From contig NW_003141231.1 in NCBI RefSeq assembly GCF_000003605.2, positions 1-23,866 on the forward strand: a stretch of 23,866 nucleotides of DNA, given 5' to 3'. Source of the DNA: Saccoglossus kowalevskii. Its lineage: Eukaryota; Hemichordata; Enteropneusta; Harrimaniidae. Position numbers and translations under genes: made by a program. The first letter of the stretch is position 1. Each line of letters begins with the position of its first letter. Shown piece after piece: positions 1-11,191 of this stretch. The notes beneath the pieces were generated by a model, which was not told where the DNA came from, ran no database searches, and was given only the letters and a program-made list of their open reading frames with translations.

Positions 1-375
1 TCATTCATATACCAGATATATTAATTGAGACGTTTACAGCAACAATGCAACAGAGAAATTCCAGTAACACATACATATACCAGACATATCAGTTGAGACG
101 TTTAACAATCAAGGCAACAGAGAAATCCCAGTAACACGTTCATACACCAGACATATTAGTTGAGATGTTTACATCATCAAGCCAACAGAAATATTCCTGT
201 AACACGTTCATATACCCGACCTAATAATTGAGACGTTTACAGCATCAAGCCAACAGAGAAATTCCAGTAACAGGTTCATATACCAGGCATATTAGTTGAG
301 ACGTTTACACCATCAAGTAAACAGAGAAATTCCAGTAACACGTTCAAATACCAGACATATTAGTTGAAATGTTTA
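1..375 (+). repeat. Block at window start, sister of 18,929-19,305
   Basis: The private variant cagatatatt occurs at 13 and again at 18,941. The following monomers run in the same order: gcaacaatgcaac, tatcag with a 67-mer carrying aaggcaac and aaatccc, catacacc with gagatg and catcatcaagcc (catcaagcc preceded by caacat in the sister), agaaatattcc, cccgacc, then ccaggcat. The offset is 18,928, becoming 18,929 after one extra t in the 19-kb copy (aaatttcc near 18,985). The very first monomer begins tcattc instead of aagttc and so differs from its sister. Confidence 0.8.
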
Positions 376-790
376 CAGCATCAAACCAACAGAGGAATTC
401 CAGTAACACGTTCATATACCAGACATATTAGTTGACATGTTTACAGCATCAAACCAACAGAGGAATTCCAGTAACTCATTCATATACCCGACATATTAAT
501 TGAGACGTTTACAGCATCAAGCCAACAGAGAAATTCCAATAACAAGTTCATATACCAGGCATATTATTTGAGACGTTTACACCATCAAGTCAACAGAGAA
601 ATTCCAGTAACACGTTCATATACCAGACATATTAGTTGAAATGTTTACAGCATCAAACCAACAGAGAAATTCCATTAACACGTTCATATACCAGACATAT
701 TAGTTGAAATGTTTACAGCATCAAACCAACAGAGGAATTCGAGTAACTCATGCATATACCCGACATATTAATTGAGACGTTTACACCATC
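376..790 (+). repeat. Partial higher-order segment (f/w, a, b, f, a-prime types)
   Basis: About six monomers. Two are of the agaggaattcc class, followed by a type a monomer at 473 (aactcattc, cccgacat), a type b-like one at 541 (ccaggcat, tatttgag), two gaaatg monomers with aaacc, and then an a-prime monomer at 745 recognised by gagtaactcatgc. The order a-b agrees with the 24-mer; what follows is rearranged. The last part is also seen at 8,300-8,520 and 18,540-18,760. Confidence 0.75.
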
Positions 791-1510
791 AAGCCAACAG
801 AGAACTTCCAGTAACAAGTTCATATACCAGGCATATTAGTTGAGATGTTTACACCATCAAGTCAACAGAGAAATTCCAGTAGCACGTTCATATACCAGAC
901 ATATTAGTTGAAATATTTACAGCATCAAGCCAACAGAGATATTGCAGTAACACGTTCACATACGAGACATATTAGTTGAGACGTTTACAGCATCAAGCCA
1001 ACAGAAATGTTCCAGTAACACGTTCATATACCAGACATATTAGTTGAGACGTTTACACCATCAAGCCAACAGAGAAATTCCATTAACACGTTCATATACC
1101 AGGCATATTAGCTGAAATGTTTACAGCATCAAACCAACAGAGGAATTCCAGTAACACGTTCATATACCAGACATATTAGTTGACATGTTTACAGCATCAA
1201 ACCAACAGAGGAATTCCAGTAACACGTTGATATACCATTCATATTAGTTGAGACGTTTACTCCACCAAGCCAACAGAGAAATTCCTGTAACACGTTCATA
1301 TACCCGACCTATTAATTGAGACGTTTACAGCATCAAGCCAACAGAGAAATTCCAGAAACACGTTCATAAACCAGACATATTAGTTGAGACGTTTACACCA
1401 TCAAGTCAACAGAGAAATTCCAGAAACACGTACATATACCAGACATATCAGTTGAGACGTTTAACAATCAAGCCAACAGAGAAATTCCATTAACACGTTC
1501 ATATACCCGA
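790..1510 (+). repeat. 0.72-kb block, sister of 3,370-4,090
   Basis: The offset is constant at 2,579: gttcaca at 954 and 3,533, tataccattc at 1,231 and 3,810. Shared private variants are gagatattgcag, agaaatgttcc and ccaggcat followed by agctgaaatg. The order is s, t, u, v, then a gctgaaatg monomer, w, g, h, i and j. This matches the 24-mer with an internal jump from w to g, which removes x and a-f. The match stops near 1,510, where this copy has cccgacgtatt. Confidence 0.82.
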
Positions 1511-2770
1511 CGTATTAATTGAGACGTTTACAGCATCAAGCCAACAGAGAAATTCCAGAAACACGTTCATAGACCAGACATATTAGTTGAGACGTTTACA
1601 CCATCAAGTCAACAGAGAAATTCCAGAAGCACGTTCATATACCAGACATATTAGTTGAAATGTTTACAGCATCAAACCATCAGAGGAATTCCAGTAACTC
1701 ATTCATATACCCGGCATATTAATTGAGACGTTTACAGCATCAAGCCAACAGAGAACTTCCAGTTACAAGTTCGTATACCAGGCATATTAGTTGAGACGTT
1801 TACACCATCAAGTCAACAGAGAAATTCCAGTAACACGTTCATATACCAGACATATTAGTTGAAATGTTTACAGCATCAAGCCAACAGAGAAATTCCAGTA
1901 ACACGTTCATATACCAGACATATTAGTTGAGACGTTTACAGCATCAAGCCAACAGAGAAATTCCAGTAACACGTTCATATACCAGACATTTTAGTTGAAA
2001 TGTTTACAGCATCAAGCCAACAGAGAAATTCCAGTAACACGTTCATATACCAGACATATTAGTTGAGACGTTTACAGCATCAAGCCAAGAGAGAAATTCC
2101 AGTAACACGTTCATATACCAGACATATTAGTTGAGACGTTTACACCATCAAGCCAACAGAGAAATTCCATTAACACGTTCATATACCAGACATATTAGTT
2201 GAAATGTTTACAACATCAAACCAACAGAGGAATTCCATTAACACGTTGGTATACCATTCATATTAGTTGGGACGTTTACTCCACCATGCCAACAGAGAAA
2301 TTCCTGTTAACACGTTCATATACCCGACCTATTATTGAGACGTTTACAGCATCAAGCCAACAGAGAAATTCCAGAAACACGTTCATAGACCAGACATATT
2401 AGTTGAGACGTTTACACCATCAAGTCAACAGACAAATTCCAGAAAACACGTACATATACCAGACATATCAGTTGAGAAGTTTAACAATCAAGCCAACAGA
2501 GAATTTCCATTAACACGTTCATATACCAGACATATTAATTGAGACGTTTACAGCAACAATACAACAGAGAAATTCCAGTAACACGTACATATAGCTGACA
2601 TATCAGTTGAGACGTTTAACAATCAAGCCAACAGAGAAATCCCTGTAACACGTTCATATACCAGACATATTATTTGAGATGTTTACAGCATCAAGCCAAC
2701 AGAAAAATTCCTGTAACACGTTCATATACCCGACATATTAATTGAGACGTTTGCAGTATCAAGCCAACAG
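1490..2770 (+). repeat. 1.28-kb block, sister of 16,614-17,890
   Basis: Private variants shared at an offset of 15,124 include agttacaagttcg (1,761 and 16,885), aaccatcagagg, aagagagaaattcc, ttggtatacc and ccaccatgcc (2,281 and 17,405). Differences in this copy are an extra t in cctgttaac near 2,307, a missing a in ctattattgag near 2,333 and an extra a in agaaaacacg near 2,452. The offset is then 15,123. Sharing this many rare variants over 1.3 kb means the two blocks come from one recent copying event. Confidence 0.87.
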
Positions 2771-3195
2771 AAAAATTCAAGTAACAAGTTCATATACCCG
2801 GCATATTAGTTGAAATGTTTACAGCATCAAGCCAACAGAGAAATTCAAGTAACAAGTTCATAACCCAGACATATTAATTGAGACGTTTACAGCAACAATG
2901 CAACAGAGAAATTCAAGTAACATGTACATATACCAGACATATCAGTTGAGACGTTTAACAATCAAGGCAACTGAGAAATCCCAGTAACACGTTCATACAC
3001 CAGACATATTAGTTGAGATGTTTACATCATCAAGCCAACAGAAATATTCCTCTAACACGTTCATATACCCGACCTATTAATTGAGACGTTTACAGCATCA
3101 AGCCAACAGAGAAATTCCAGAAACACGTTCATAGACCAGACATATTAGTTGAGACGTTTACACCATCAAGTCAACAGAGAAATTCCAGAAACACG
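2420..3195 (+). repeat. 0.78-kb variant-order block, sisters near 16.0 and 22.0 kb
   Basis: The monomer containing gttcataaccc lies at 2,856, 16,418 and 22,390 (offsets 13,562 and 5,972). The three copies share the surrounding order: a 67-mer with gagaagttt, a gcaacaatac monomer, a tatag 67-mer, tatttgagatg, tttgcagtatc, cccggcat, gttcataaccc, cacatgtac-like 67-mer, catacacc, cccgacc, catagacc. This is an alternative higher-order arrangement that the 24-mer does not contain. Confidence 0.83.
2600..3070 (+). repeat. tttgcagtatc module, copy 1
   Basis: This is the core of the variant order: tatttgagatg with aaaaattcctg, then tttgcagtatc with aaaaattcaag, then cccggcat, gttcataaccc, a 67-mer with aaggcaac, and catacacc with catcatcaagcc and aaatattcc. 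Full copies recur at about 16,200-16,620 and 22,180-22,590. Partial versions with caacaaaaaaattcaag and atacctg are at about 7,850-7,900, 10,780-10,880 and 17,810-17,930. Confidence 0.8.
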
Positions 3196-3369
3196 TACAT
3201 ATACCAGACATATCAGTTGAGAAGTTTAACAATCAAGCCAACAGAGAAATTCCATTAACACGTTCATATACCAGACATATTAATTGAGACGTTTACAGCA
3301 ACAATACAACAGAGAAATTCCAGTAACACGTACATATAGCAGACATATCAGTTGAGACGTTTAACAATC

Positions 3370-4090
3370 AAGCCAACAGAGAACTTCCATTAACAAGTTC
3401 ATATACCAGGCATATTAGTTGAAACGTTTACACCATCAAGTCAACAGAGAAATTCCAGTAACACGTTCATATACCAGACATATTAGTTGAAATATTTACA
3501 GCATCAAGCCAACAGAGATATTGCAGTAACACGTTCACATACGAGACATATTAGTTGAGACGTTTACAGCATCAAGCCAACAGAAATGTTCCAGTAACAC
3601 GTTCATATACCAGACATATTAGTTGAGACGTTTACACCATCAAGCCAACAGAGAAATTCCATTAACACGTTCATATACCAGGCATATTAGCTGAAATGTT
3701 TACAGCATCAAACCAACAGAGGAATTCCAGTAACACGTTCATATACCAGACATATTAGTTGACATGTTTACAGCATCAAACCAACAGAGGAATTCCAGTA
3801 ACACGTTGATATACCATTCATATTAGTTGAGACGTTTACTCCACCAAGCCAACAGAGAAATTCCTGTAACACGTTCATATACCCGAACTATTAATTGAGA
3901 CGTTTACAGCATCAAGCCAACAGAGAAATTCCAGAAACACGTTCATAGACCAGACATATTAGTTGAGACGTTTACACCATCAAGTCAACAGAGAAATTCC
4001 AGAAACACGTACATATACCAGACATATCAGTTGAGACGTTTAACAATCAAGCCAACAGAGAAATTCCATTAACACGTTCATATACCAGAC
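3370..4090 (+). repeat. 0.72-kb block, sister of 790-1,510
   Basis: This is the second copy of the s-t-u-v-(gctgaaatg)-w-g-h-i-j run at offset 2,579. Against copy 1 it has gaaacgttt in the s monomer (copy 1 gagatgttt), cccgaacta for cccgacc, and catagacc for cataaacc. The gaaacg form is shared with 21,310 and 23,360. This block is therefore closer to the right-hand copies at 21.1-21.6 and 23.2-23.7 kb in its first part. Confidence 0.8.
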
Positions 4091-6775
4091 ATATTAATTG
4101 AGACGTTTACAGCAACAGTACAACAGAGAAATTCCAGTAACACGTACATATAGCAGACATATCAGTTGAGACGTTTAACAATCAAGCCAACAGAGGAATT
4201 CCATTAACACGTTCATATACCAGACATATTAATTGAGACGTTTACAGCAACATTGCAACAGAGAAATTCCAGTAACACGTAAATATACCATACATATCAG
4301 TTGAGGCGTTTAACAATCAAGCCAACAGAGAAATCCCAGTAACACGTTCATATACCAGACATATTAGTTGAGACGTTTACACCATCAAGTCAACAGAGAA
4401 ATTCCAGAAACACGTACATATACCAGACATATCAGTTGAGACGTTTAACAATCAAGCCAACAGAGAAATTCCATTAACACGTTCATATACCAGACATATT
4501 AATTGAGACGTTTACAGCAACAATACAACAGAGAAATTCCAGTAACACGTACATATAGCAGACATATCAGTTGAGACGTTTAACAATCAAGCCAACAGAG
4601 AACTTCCAGTAACAAGTTCATATACCAGGCATATTAGTTGAGACGTTTACACCATCAAGTCAACAGAGAAATTCCAGTAACACGTTCATATACCAGACAT
4701 ATTAGTTGAAATATTTACAGCATCAAGCCAACAGAGAAATTGCAGTAACACGTTCACATACGAGACATATTAGTTGAGACGTTTACAGCATCAAGCCAAC
4801 AGAGATGTTCCAGTAACACGTTCATATACCAGACATATTAGTTGAGACGTTTACACCATCAAGCCAACAGAGAAATTCCATTAACACGTTCATATACCAG
4901 ACATATTAGTTGACATGTTTACAGCATCAAACCAACAGAGGAATTCCAGTAACACGTTCATATACCAGACATATTAGTTGACATGTTTACAGCATCAAAC
5001 CAACAGAGGAATTCCAGTAACTCATTCATGTACCCGACATATTAATTGAGACGTTTACAGCATCAAGCCAACAGAGAAATTCCAATAACAAGTTCATATA
5101 CCAAGCATATTATTTGAGAAGTTTACACCATCAAGTCAACAGAGAAATTCCAGTAACACGTTCATATACCAGACATATTAGTTGAAATGTTTACAGCATC
5201 AAGCCAACAGAGAAATTCCAGTAACACGTTCATATACCAGACATATCAGTTGAGACGTTTAACAATCAAGCCAACAGAGAAATTCCATTAACACGTTCAT
5301 ATATCAGACATATTAATTGAGACGTTTACAGCAACAGTACAACAGAGAAATTCCAGTAACACGTACATATAGCAGACATATCAGTTGAGACGTTTAACAA
5401 TCAAGCCAACAGAGGAATTCCATTAACACGTTCATATACCAGACATATTAATTGAGACGTTTACAGCAACAATGCAACAGAGAAATTCCAGTAACACGTA
5501 CATATACCATACATATCAGTTGAGGCGTTTAACAATCAAGCCAACAGAGAAATCCCAGTAACACGTTCATATACCAGACATATTAGTTGAGACGTTTACA
5601 CCATCAAGTCAACAGAGAAATTCCAGAAACACGTACATATACCAGACATATCAGTTGAGACGTTTAACAATCAAGCCAACAGAGAAATTCCATTAACACG
5701 TTCATATACCAGACATATTAATTGAGACGTTTACAGCAACAATACAACAGAGAAATTCCAGTAACACGTACATATAGCAGACATATCAGTTGAGACGTTT
5801 AACAATCAAGCCAACAGAGAACTTCCAGTAACAAGTTCATATACCAGGCATATTAGTTGAGACGTTTACACCATCAAGTCAACAGAGACATTCCAGTAAC
5901 ACGTTCATATACCAGACATATTAGTTGAAATATTTACAGCATCAAGCCAACAGAGAAATTGCAGTAACACGTTCACATACGAGACATATTAGTTGAGACG
6001 TTTACAGCATCAAGCCAACAGAGATGTTCCAGTAACACGTTCATATACCAGACAAATTAGTTGAGACGTTTACACCATCAAGCCAACAGAGAAATTCCAT
6101 TAACACGTTCATTTACCAGGACATATTAGTTGATATGTTTACAGCATCAAACCAACAGAGGAATTCCAGTAACACGTTCATATACCAGACATATTAGTTG
6201 ACATGTTTACAGCATCAAACCAACAGAGGAATTCCAGTAACTCATTCATATACCCGACATATTAATTGAGACGTTTACAGCATCAAGCCAACAGAGAAAT
6301 TCCAATAACAAGTTCATATACCAAGCATATTATTTGAGAAGTTTACACCATCAAGTCAACAGAGAAATTCCAGTAACACGTTCATATACCAGACATATTA
6401 GTTGAAATGTTTACAGCATCAAGCCAACAGAGAAATTCCAGTAACACGTTCATATACCAGACATATTAGTTGAGACGTTTACAGCATCAAGCCAACAGAG
6501 AAATTCCAGTAACACGTCCATATACCAGACATATTAGTTGAGACGTTTACACCCTCAAGCCAACAGAGAAATTCCATTAACACGTTCATATACCAGACAT
6601 ATTAGTTGAAATGTTTACAGCATCAAACCAACAGAGGAATTCCATTAACACGTTGATATACCATTCATATTAGTTGAAACGTTTACTAAACCAAGCCAAC
6701 AGAGAAATTCCTGTAACACGTTCATATACCCGACCTATTAATTGAGACGTTTACAGCATCAAGCCAACAGAGAAA
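3830..6775 (+). repeat. 2.9-kb block, sister of 13,120-15,930
   Basis: Matched landmarks at offset 9,292 are cccgaacta (3,881 and 13,173), gcaacagta (4,112 and 13,404), cacatacgag (4,755 and 14,047) and atatatcaga (5,299 and 14,591). After about 5,640 the offset falls to 9,157, because this copy keeps two monomers that the sister lost. One extra g in ccaggacat near 6,118 then makes it 9,156 (cgtccatata at 6,515 and 15,671). The match ends near 6,775, where this copy has ccagtaacaagttc and the other ccagaaacacg. It holds two and a fraction higher-order units with a-type monomers at 5,019 and 6,239, spaced 1,220 bp or 18 monomers. Confidence 0.87.
5490..6370 (+). repeat. 0.88-kb sub-block, sister of 20,009-20,890
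   Basis: Shared variants are gagacattcc, gacaaattag and atttaccaggacat. The last two occur only in this pair, which links them more closely than either is linked to 14.8-15.5 kb. The offset is 14,519, becoming 14,518 after gaggcgttaac near 20,042, where the right-hand copy lacks one t. In the right copy the w monomer has gagacg where this one has gatatg. The match ends near 6,370, where the sister switches to ccagaagcacg. Confidence 0.82.
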
Positions 6776-8050
6776 TTCCAGTAACAAGTTCATATACCAG
6801 GCATATTAGTTGAGACATTTACACCATCAAGTCAACAGAGAAATTCCAGTAACACGTTCATATACCAGACATATTAGTTGAAATGTTTACAGCATCAAGC
6901 CAACAGAGAAATTACAGTAACATGTTCACATACGAGACATATTAGTTGAGACGTTTACAGCATCAAGCCAACAGAGAAATTCCAGTAACACGTTCATATA
7001 CCAGACATATTAGTTGAGACGTTTACACCATCAAGCCAACAGAGAAATTCCATTAACACGTTCATATACCAGACATATTAGCTGACATGTTTACAGCATC
7101 AAACCAACAGAGGAATTCCAGTAACTCATTCATATACCCGACATATTAATTGAGACGTTTACAGCATCAAGCCAACAGAGAAATTCCAATAACAAGTTCA
7201 TATACCAGGCATATTATTTGAGACGTTTACACCATCAAGTCAACAGAGAAATTCCAGTAACACGTTCATAAGCCAGACATATAAGTTGAAATGTTTACAG
7301 CATCAAGCCAACAGAGAAATTCCAGTAACACGTTCATATACCAGACATATTAGTTGAGACGCTTACAGCAACAAGCCAACAGAGAAATTCCAGTAACACG
7401 TTCATATACCAGACATAGCAGTTGAGACGTTTACACCATCAAGCCAACAGAGAAATTCCATTAACACGTTCATATACCAGACATATTAGTTGAAATGTTT
7501 ACAGCATCAAACCAACTGAGGAATTCCATTAACACGTTGATATACCAGGCATATTAGTTGAGACGTTTACTCCACCAAGCCAACAGAGAAATTCCTGTAA
7601 CACGTTCATATACCCGACCTATTAATTGAGACGTTTACAGCATCAAGCCAACAGAGAAATTCCAGAAAAACGTTCATAGACCAGACATATTAGTTGAGAC
7701 GTTTACACCATCAAGTCAACAGAGAAATTCCAGAAACACGTACATATACCAGACATATCAGTTGAGACGTTTAACAATCAAGCCAACAGAGAAATCCCAG
7801 TAACACGTTCGTATACCAGACATATTAGTTGAGATGTTTACAGCATCAAGCCAACAAAAAAATTCAAGTAACAAGTTCATATACCTGGCATATAAGTTGA
7901 GACGTTTACACCATCAAGCCAACAGAGAAACTCCATTAACACGTTCATATATCAGACATACTAGCTGTAATGTTTACAGCATCAAACCAACACAAGAATT
8001 CCAGTAACACGTTCATATACCAGACATATTAGTTGACATGTTTACAGCAT
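6700..8050 (+). repeat. 1.35-kb block, sister of 9,615-11,035
   Basis: The offset is 2,915: gttcaca at 6,924 and 9,839, gcttacagca at 7,361 and 10,276. Shared private variants include attacagtaacatg, gacgctt, gacatagcag, agaaaaacg and caacaaaaaaattc with atacctgg. Near 7,850 this copy lacks one 68-bp monomer (the cccgacat plus tttgcagtatc one), so the offset becomes 2,983. The a-type monomers lie at 7,123 and 10,038. Confidence 0.86.
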
Positions 8051-8640
8051 CAAACCAACAGAGGAATTCCAGTAACACGTTCATATACCAGACATATTAG
8101 TTGAAATGTTTACAGCATCAAACCAACAGAGGAATTCCATTAACACGTTGATATACCAGGCATATTAGTTGAGACGTTTACTCCACGAAGCCAACAGAGA
8201 AATTCCTGTAACACGTTCATATACCCGACCTATTAATTGAGACGTTTACAGCATCAAGCCAACAGAGAAATTCCAGAAGCACGTTCATATACCAGACATA
8301 TTAGTTGAAATGTTTACAGCATCAAACCAACAGAGGAATTCGAGTAACTCATGCATATACCCGACATATTAATTGAGACGTTTACACCATCAAGCCAACA
8401 GAGAACTTCCAGTAACAAGTTCATATACCAGGCATATTAGTTGAGATGTTTACACCATCAAGTCAACAGAGAAATTCCAGTAGCACGTTCATATACCAGA
8501 CATATTAGTTGAATTGTTTACAGCATCAAGCCAACAGAGAAATTGCAGTAACACGTTCACATACGAGACATATTAGTTGAGACGTTTACAGCATCAAGCC
8601 AACAGAGAAATTCCAGTAACACGTTCATATACCAGACATA
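7850..8640 (+). repeat. 0.8-kb block, sister of 17,885-18,880
   Basis: Shared rare variants are gaaactcc (7,927 and 17,963), ctccacgaag/ctccatgaag (8,181 and 18,421) and cgagtaactcatgc (8,341 and 18,581). The offset changes from 10,036 to 10,240 between 7,930 and 8,120 because the right-hand copy has three more monomers. The a-prime monomer at 8,346 and its neighbours match a third partial copy at about 690-905 (offset 7,601). Confidence 0.83.
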
Positions 8641-8647
8641 TTAGTTG

Positions 8648-8790
8648 AAGACGTTTACACCATCAAGCCAACAGAGAATTCCATTAACACGTTCATATAC
8701 CAGACATAGAGCTGAATGCTTACAGCATCAAACCACAGAGAAATTCCAGTAACACGTCATATACCAGAACATATTAGTTGAAATGTTACA
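8648..8790 (+). repeat. Indel-rich satellite patch
   Basis: At least seven small indels against every related monomer fall within about 140 bp: extra a in ttgaagacg (8,648), missing a in agagaattcc (about 8,676), two missing bases plus substitutions in acatagagctgaatgctt (8,704-8,721), missing a in aaccacag (about 8,735), missing t in acgtcat (about 8,757), extra a in cagaacat (about 8,768) and missing t in aatgttac (about 8,786). The rest of the array has roughly one indel per kilobase or fewer. Most lie next to short runs, so either sequencing or assembly error or a decayed patch is possible. Confidence 0.8.
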
Positions 8791-8819
8791 GCATCAAGCC
8801 AACAGAGAAATTTCAGTAA

Positions 8820-9500
8820 CGCGTTCATATACCAGACATATTAGTTGAGACGTTTACAGCATCAAGCCAACAGAGAAATTCCAGTAACACGTTCATATAC
8901 CAGACATATTAGTTGAGACGTTTACACCCTCAAGCCAACAGAGAAATTCCATTAACACGTTCATATACCAGACATATTAGTTGAAATGTTTACAGCATCA
9001 AACCAACAGAGGAATTCAATTAACACGTTGATATACCATTCATATATTTGAGACGTTTACTCCACCAAGCCAACAGAGAAATTCCTGTAACACGTTCATA
9101 TACCCGAACTATTAATTGAGACGTTTACAGCATCAATCCAACAGAGAAATTCCAGAAACACGTTCATAGACCAGACATATTAGTTGAGACGTTTACACCA
9201 TCAAGTCAACAGAGAAATTCCAGAAACACGTACATATACCAGACATATCAGTTGAGACGTTTAACAATCAAGCCAACAGAGAAATTCCATTAACACGTTC
9301 ATATACCAGACATATTAATTGAGACGTTTACAGCAACAGTACAACAGAGAAATTCCAGTAACACGTACATATAGCAGACATATCAGTTGAGACGTTTAAC
9401 AATCAAGCCAACAGAGGAATTCCATTAACACGTTCATATACCAGACATATTAATTGAGACGTTTACAGCAACAATGCAACAGAGAAATTCCAGTAACACG
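8820..9500 (+). repeat. 0.68-kb block shared with both central higher-order units
   Basis: The run d-e-f-g-h-i-j-k-l-m matches 11,398-12,080 and 12,889-13,570. Shared variants are aacgcg (8,818), caccctcaag, ggaattcaat (9,011), cccgaacta (about 9,102) and gcaacagtac. The offset to the 11-kb copy is 2,578, then 2,579 after this copy lost a base in catatatttgag near 9,045. The match ends near 9,500, where this copy has ccagacat with aaggcaac and the others ccatacat or gaggcg. Confidence 0.84.
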
Positions 9501-9615
9501 TACATATACCAGACATATCAGTTGAGACGTTTAACAATCAAGGCAACAGAGAAATCCCTGTAACACGTTCATACACCAGACATATTAGTTGAGATGTTTA
9601 CATCATCAAGCCAAC
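9500..9615 (+). repeat. Link monomers (aaggcaac 67-mer and catacacc monomer)
   Basis: Two monomers carry the pattern found at about 85-215, 2,925-3,055, 16,490-16,610 and 19,000-19,130: a 67-mer with tatcag, aaggcaac and aaatccc, then catacacc with gagatg and catcatcaagcc. They connect the k-l-m run of the 24-mer to the variant order. Confidence 0.75.
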
Positions 9616-11035
9616 AGAAATATTCCTGTAACACGTTCATATACCCGACCTATTAATTGAGACGTTTACAGCATCAAGCCAACAGAGAAATTCCAGTAAC
9701 AAGTTCATATACCAGGCATATTAGTTGAGACATTTACACCATCAAGTCAACAGAGAAATTCCAGTAACACGTTCATATACCAGACATATTAGTTGAAATG
9801 TTTACAGCATCAAGCCAACAGAGAAATTACAGTAACATGTTCACATACGAGACATATTAGTTGAGACGTTTACAGCATCGAGCCAACAGAGAAATTCCAG
9901 TAACACGTTCATATACCAGACATATTAGTTGAGACGTTTACACCATCAAGCCAACAGAGAAATTCCATTAACACGTTCATATACCAGACATATTAGCTGA
10001 CATGTTTACAGCATCAAACCAACAGAGGAATTCCAGTAACTCATTCATATACCCGACATATTAATTGAGACGTTTACAGCATCAAGCCAACAGAGAAATT
10101 CCAATAACAAGTTCATATACCAGGCATATTATTTGAGACGTTTACACCATCAAGTCAACAGAGAAATTCCAGTAACACGTTCATATGCCAGACATATAAG
10201 TTGAAATGTTTACAGCATCAAGCCAACAGAGAAATTCCAGTAACACGTTCATATACCAGACATATTAGTTGAGACGCTTACAGCATCAAGCCAACAGAGA
10301 AATTCCAGTAACACGTTCATATACCAGACATAGCAGTTGAGACGTTTACACCATCAAGCCAACAGAGAAATTCCATTAACACGTTCATATACCAGACATA
10401 TTAGTTGAAATGTTTACAGCATCAAACCAACAGAGGAATTCCATTAACACGTTGATATACCAGGCATATTAGTGAGACGTTTACTCCATCAAGCCAACAG
10501 AGAAATTCCTGTAACACGTTCATATTCCCGACATATTAGTTGAGACGTTTACAGCATCAAGCCAACAGAGAAATTCCAGAAAAACGTTCACAGACCAGAC
10601 ATATTAGTTGAGACGTTTACACCATCAAGTCAACAGAGAAATTCCAGAAACACGTACATATACCAGACATATCAGTTGAGACGTTTAACAATCAAGCCAA
10701 CAGAGAAATCCCAGTAACACGTTCATATACCAGACATATTAGTTGAGATGTTTACAGCATCAAGCCAACAGAAAAATTCCTATAACACGTTCATATACCC
10801 GACATATTAATTGAGACGTTTGCAGTATCAAGCCAACAAAAAAATTCAAGTAACAAGTTCATATACCTGGCATATTCGTTGAGACGTTTACACCATCAAG
10901 CCAACAGAGAAATTCCATTAACACGTTCATATACCAGACATATTAGCTGAAATGTTTACAGCATCAAACCAACAGAGGAATTCCAGTAACACGTTCATAT
11001 ACCAGACATATTAGTTGACATGTTTACAGCATCAA
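9615..11035 (+). repeat. 1.42-kb block, sister of 6,700-8,050
   Basis: This is the second copy of the block. It keeps the monomer (about 10,780-10,850, tttgcagtatc) that the left copy lacks. Differences from it include agccagac to atgccagac near 10,185, tattcccgac near 10,525, cacagacc near 10,590 and atattcg near 10,875. It ends near 11,035, where gcatcaagcc and agaaacacg replace the aaacc and agaggaattcc of the left copy. Confidence 0.85.
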
Positions 11036-11191
11036 GCCAACAGAGAAATTCCAGAAACACGTTCATAGACCAGACATATTAGTTGAGACGTTTACACCAT
11101 CAAGTCAACAGAGAAAGTCCAGAAGCACGTTCATATACAAGACATATTAGTTGAAATGTTTACAGCATCAAACCAACAGAGGAATTCCAGT
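11036..11191 (+). repeat. Transition monomers before the ordered higher-order units
   Basis: About two and a third monomers: an h-like end (agaaacacg), an i monomer (catagacc, caccatcaagtc, agaaagtcc), then an agaagcacg monomer with tatacaag and gaaatg, ending in agaggaattcc. A comparable i to agaagcacg step occurs near 1,560-1,690, 16,680-16,815 and 22,660-22,790, which suggests the ordered units were joined to the variant order here. Confidence 0.7.

Noticed and set aside
2199-2402. Open reading frame of 67 codons on the plus strand
   Set aside because: It starts with TTG, lies wholly inside three satellite monomers, has no ribosome-binding context, and depends on small indels absent from its sister copy. 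The translation shows no domain.
7850-7862. Run of seven a (caacaaaaaaattc) as a possible retroelement tail
   Set aside because: The same run occurs at about 10,836 and 17,891 as part of an ordinary monomer (a change of agaaaaatt to aaaaaaatt) and there is no inserted element next to it.
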